A DNA stretch of 7,101 nt from an uncultured Clostridia bacterium. GTDB taxonomy: Bacteria; Bacillota; Clostridia; Lachnospirales; CAG-274. The position numbers and the translations under genes are program-made. How positions within the stretch are numbered: the first letter of the stretch is position 1; every line of letters begins with the position of its first letter. The stretch is taken from positions 1 to 7,101 of the forward strand of contig CANRCU010000117.1 in NCBI GenBank assembly GCA_947629215.1, in the 5' to 3' direction. Below are positions 6,264 to 7,101 of the stretch, piece by piece. The notes under the pieces are model-generated. The model was given only the letters and a program-made list of their open reading frames with translations. It ran no database searches and was not told the DNA's origin.

Positions 6264-6292
6264 ATTTTATCACATAAATCAAATTTTGACAA
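6264..6292 (-). promoter_or_regulatory. Possible second, upstream minus-strand promoter
   Basis: On the minus strand TTGTCA (6292-6287), 17 bases and TAAAAT (6269-6264) give a second plausible sigma-A match in tandem with the one at 6233-6261. Its -35 box lies on a small inverted repeat, TCAAA-T-TTTGA (6279-6289), which could serve as a regulator site. Weaker than the downstream match. Confidence 0.35.
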
Positions 6293-6313
6293 TACCGCCG
6301 TTATTATCGAATA

Positions 6314-6342
6314 TGGACACATCGCAAATATTATGTTATCAT
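6314..6342 (+). promoter_or_regulatory. Promoter of the divergent plus-strand gene
   Basis: TGGACA (6314-6319), a 17-base spacer and TATCAT (6337-6342), with an extended TG one base before the -10 (6334-6335), match a sigma-A promoter. Start of transcription would be near 6349, about 46 bases before the ATG at 6395. A weak stem GACAG/CTGTC (6354-6370) sits early in the leader. A TTGACA at 6286 has only a poor -10 (GAATAT) and is less likely. Confidence 0.55.
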
Positions 6343-6394
6343 ATATATAAACAGACAGGGCTTTTCTGTCATTCCCGAAAAAGCAGGTGAAAAA

Positions 6395-7101
6395 ATGTAC
6401 AGAGCAAATTTACGCATAAAACGCAGAAATCACAACAAAAGTTTATGCCTTGTGTTGGCGCTCATACTTGCGACGCTTATTGCGGTAAAGGCAGTAACGG
6501 CGCGCAATGTCAATTTCTGGCGTTTTTACGGCTTAGACAAGACAAGTCAATACAATCTTATCATAAACGGCGAACCCGTCGGCAGCGGGGCGGTCGAGTG
6601 TGACGGCGTTCTCTGTCTGGAGTTTGATAGGATAAAAGAATATATAGACCCGAATATTTATTATAATGCCGAGGAATCGCGCATTATAATAACCACCGAC
6701 GACAATGTTCTTAGGTTTGACGAAAACACGCCCGATACCGAGCTGAATTTCCCCGTATTTGACGAACCGAACGGAGTTTTTCTGCCGCTTGGTCTTATAG
6801 AGAGCGTATACGGCGCAAATACAGCCGTTCTGAACGATAAGGCCGTATTATCCGTAGATACAGAGAATAAGCCCGGCATTGTGACGCAAAATTCACGGCT
6901 CTATGTGCGCCCCGAAAAACGTGATATTTTCGGCAGTATAAAAAAAGACACCGAGGTACATATATACGGTGAGGAAAACGGTTTTACGCTTGTAAGCGTC
7001 ACCTCGGATAAAGACGGCATAGGCGGTTATGTCGGATATGTGCGTTCCGAGCTGATCTGGCCGCTTGCAACCGGCGAACCGCCTAAAGAGGAAACCAAAC
7101 C
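6395..7101 (+). CDS. Membrane-anchored protein with copper-amine-oxidase-N-like stalk and SH3-like domains, 3' end cut by window edge
   Basis: Only the first 235 codons are present. A basic start (MYRANLRIKRR) precedes one hydrophobic segment (about residues 16-36), so the protein is probably anchored with its bulk outside the cell. Residues about 53-155 resemble the stalk domain found at the front of copper amine oxidases (pairs of short strands, LIINGEPV, then VFLPLGLIESVYGAN). Residues about 160-222 look like a bacterial SH3 domain (LYVRPEKRDIFGSI ... EVHIYGEENGFTLV ... GYVGYVRSEL). In Clostridia this order is typical of proteins ending in a family 18 glycosyl hydrolase (YaaH-like) domain acting on peptidoglycan or chitin-like sugars; that part would lie beyond the edge, so it is an expectation only. 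The start is supported by AGGTGA 5 bases upstream and by the promoter at 6314-6342. Confidence 0.85.
   Translation, partial: MYRANLRIKRRNHNKSLCLVLALILATLIAVKAVTARNVNFWRFYGLDKTSQYNLIINGEPVGSGAVECDGVLCLEFDRIKEYIDPNIYYNAEESRIIITTDDNVLRFDENTPDTELNFPVFDEPNGVFLPLGLIESVYGANTAVLNDKAVLSVDTENKPGIVTQNSRLYVRPEKRDIFGSIKKDTEVHIYGEENGFTLVSVTSDKDGIGGYVGYVRSELIWPLATGEPPKEETK

Noticed and set aside
6354..6370. GACAG/CTGTC hairpin in the plus-strand leader considered as a riboswitch or attenuator
   Set aside because: Only 5 pairs with a 7-base loop and no following T run; too weak to support a regulatory RNA call.
6661..6879. 72-codon minus-strand frame inside the right-edge gene
   Set aside because: Antisense shadow of the stalk-domain coding sequence; no ribosome site or domain.

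Overview
The window looks like chromosomal DNA from an anaerobic, gut- or rumen-type Firmicute of the class Clostridia, probably a Ruminococcus/Oscillospiraceae relative. The reasons are two secreted proteins carrying type I dockerin modules (the cellulosome plug domain), strong GGAGG ribosome binding sites, isoprenoid synthesis by the non-mevalonate route (IspE), and a Gx-transporter/ApbE pair common in Clostridia. This placement is inferred from gene content, not from a marker gene.

Layout. Seven of the eight genes lie on the minus strand. A promoter near 6233-6261 reads leftward into a compact five-gene run: a PLP-dependent aminotransferase (6166-4979), ispE (4968-4096), an SGNH/GDSL hydrolase with a C-terminal dockerin (4078-2903), a second SGNH-dockerin paralog (2888-1683), and a small lysine-rich membrane-anchored protein (about 1671-1360). 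Gaps are only 10-17 bases, and the run closes at a hairpin terminator (1308-1354). Directly behind it a fresh promoter (1274-1303) starts a second minus-strand unit. That unit holds a Gx-family membrane protein (1236-724) and, overlapping it by 4 bases, an ApbE-type FAD:protein FMN transferase lipoprotein cut by the left edge. On the right, a divergent plus-strand gene starts at 6395 from its own extended -10 promoter. It encodes a membrane-anchored protein with a copper-amine-oxidase-N-like stalk domain and an SH3-like domain, and it runs off the right edge.

The most interesting item is the tandem pair of dockerin proteins. The upstream copy has all the SGNH catalytic signatures (Ser33, Gly67, Asn97, Asp256/His258). 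The downstream copy keeps the fold, signal peptide and dockerin, but has lost the nucleophile (Ser to Gly35), the block II glycine (to Asp69) and the catalytic histidine (to Tyr274), while its reading frame remains intact. It looks like a retained, secreted, dockerin-tagged pseudoenzyme made beside its active sister. The two copies also have unrelated linkers: an 11-residue Asp/Gly/Ser repeat in one and a Thr/Ser/Glu tract in the other. Their place behind two housekeeping-type metabolic genes is unusual.

The Gx/ApbE unit probably serves covalent flavinylation of extracytosolic redox proteins, but no target protein is visible here. No tRNA, rRNA, CRISPR array, insertion sequence or riboswitch was recognised.
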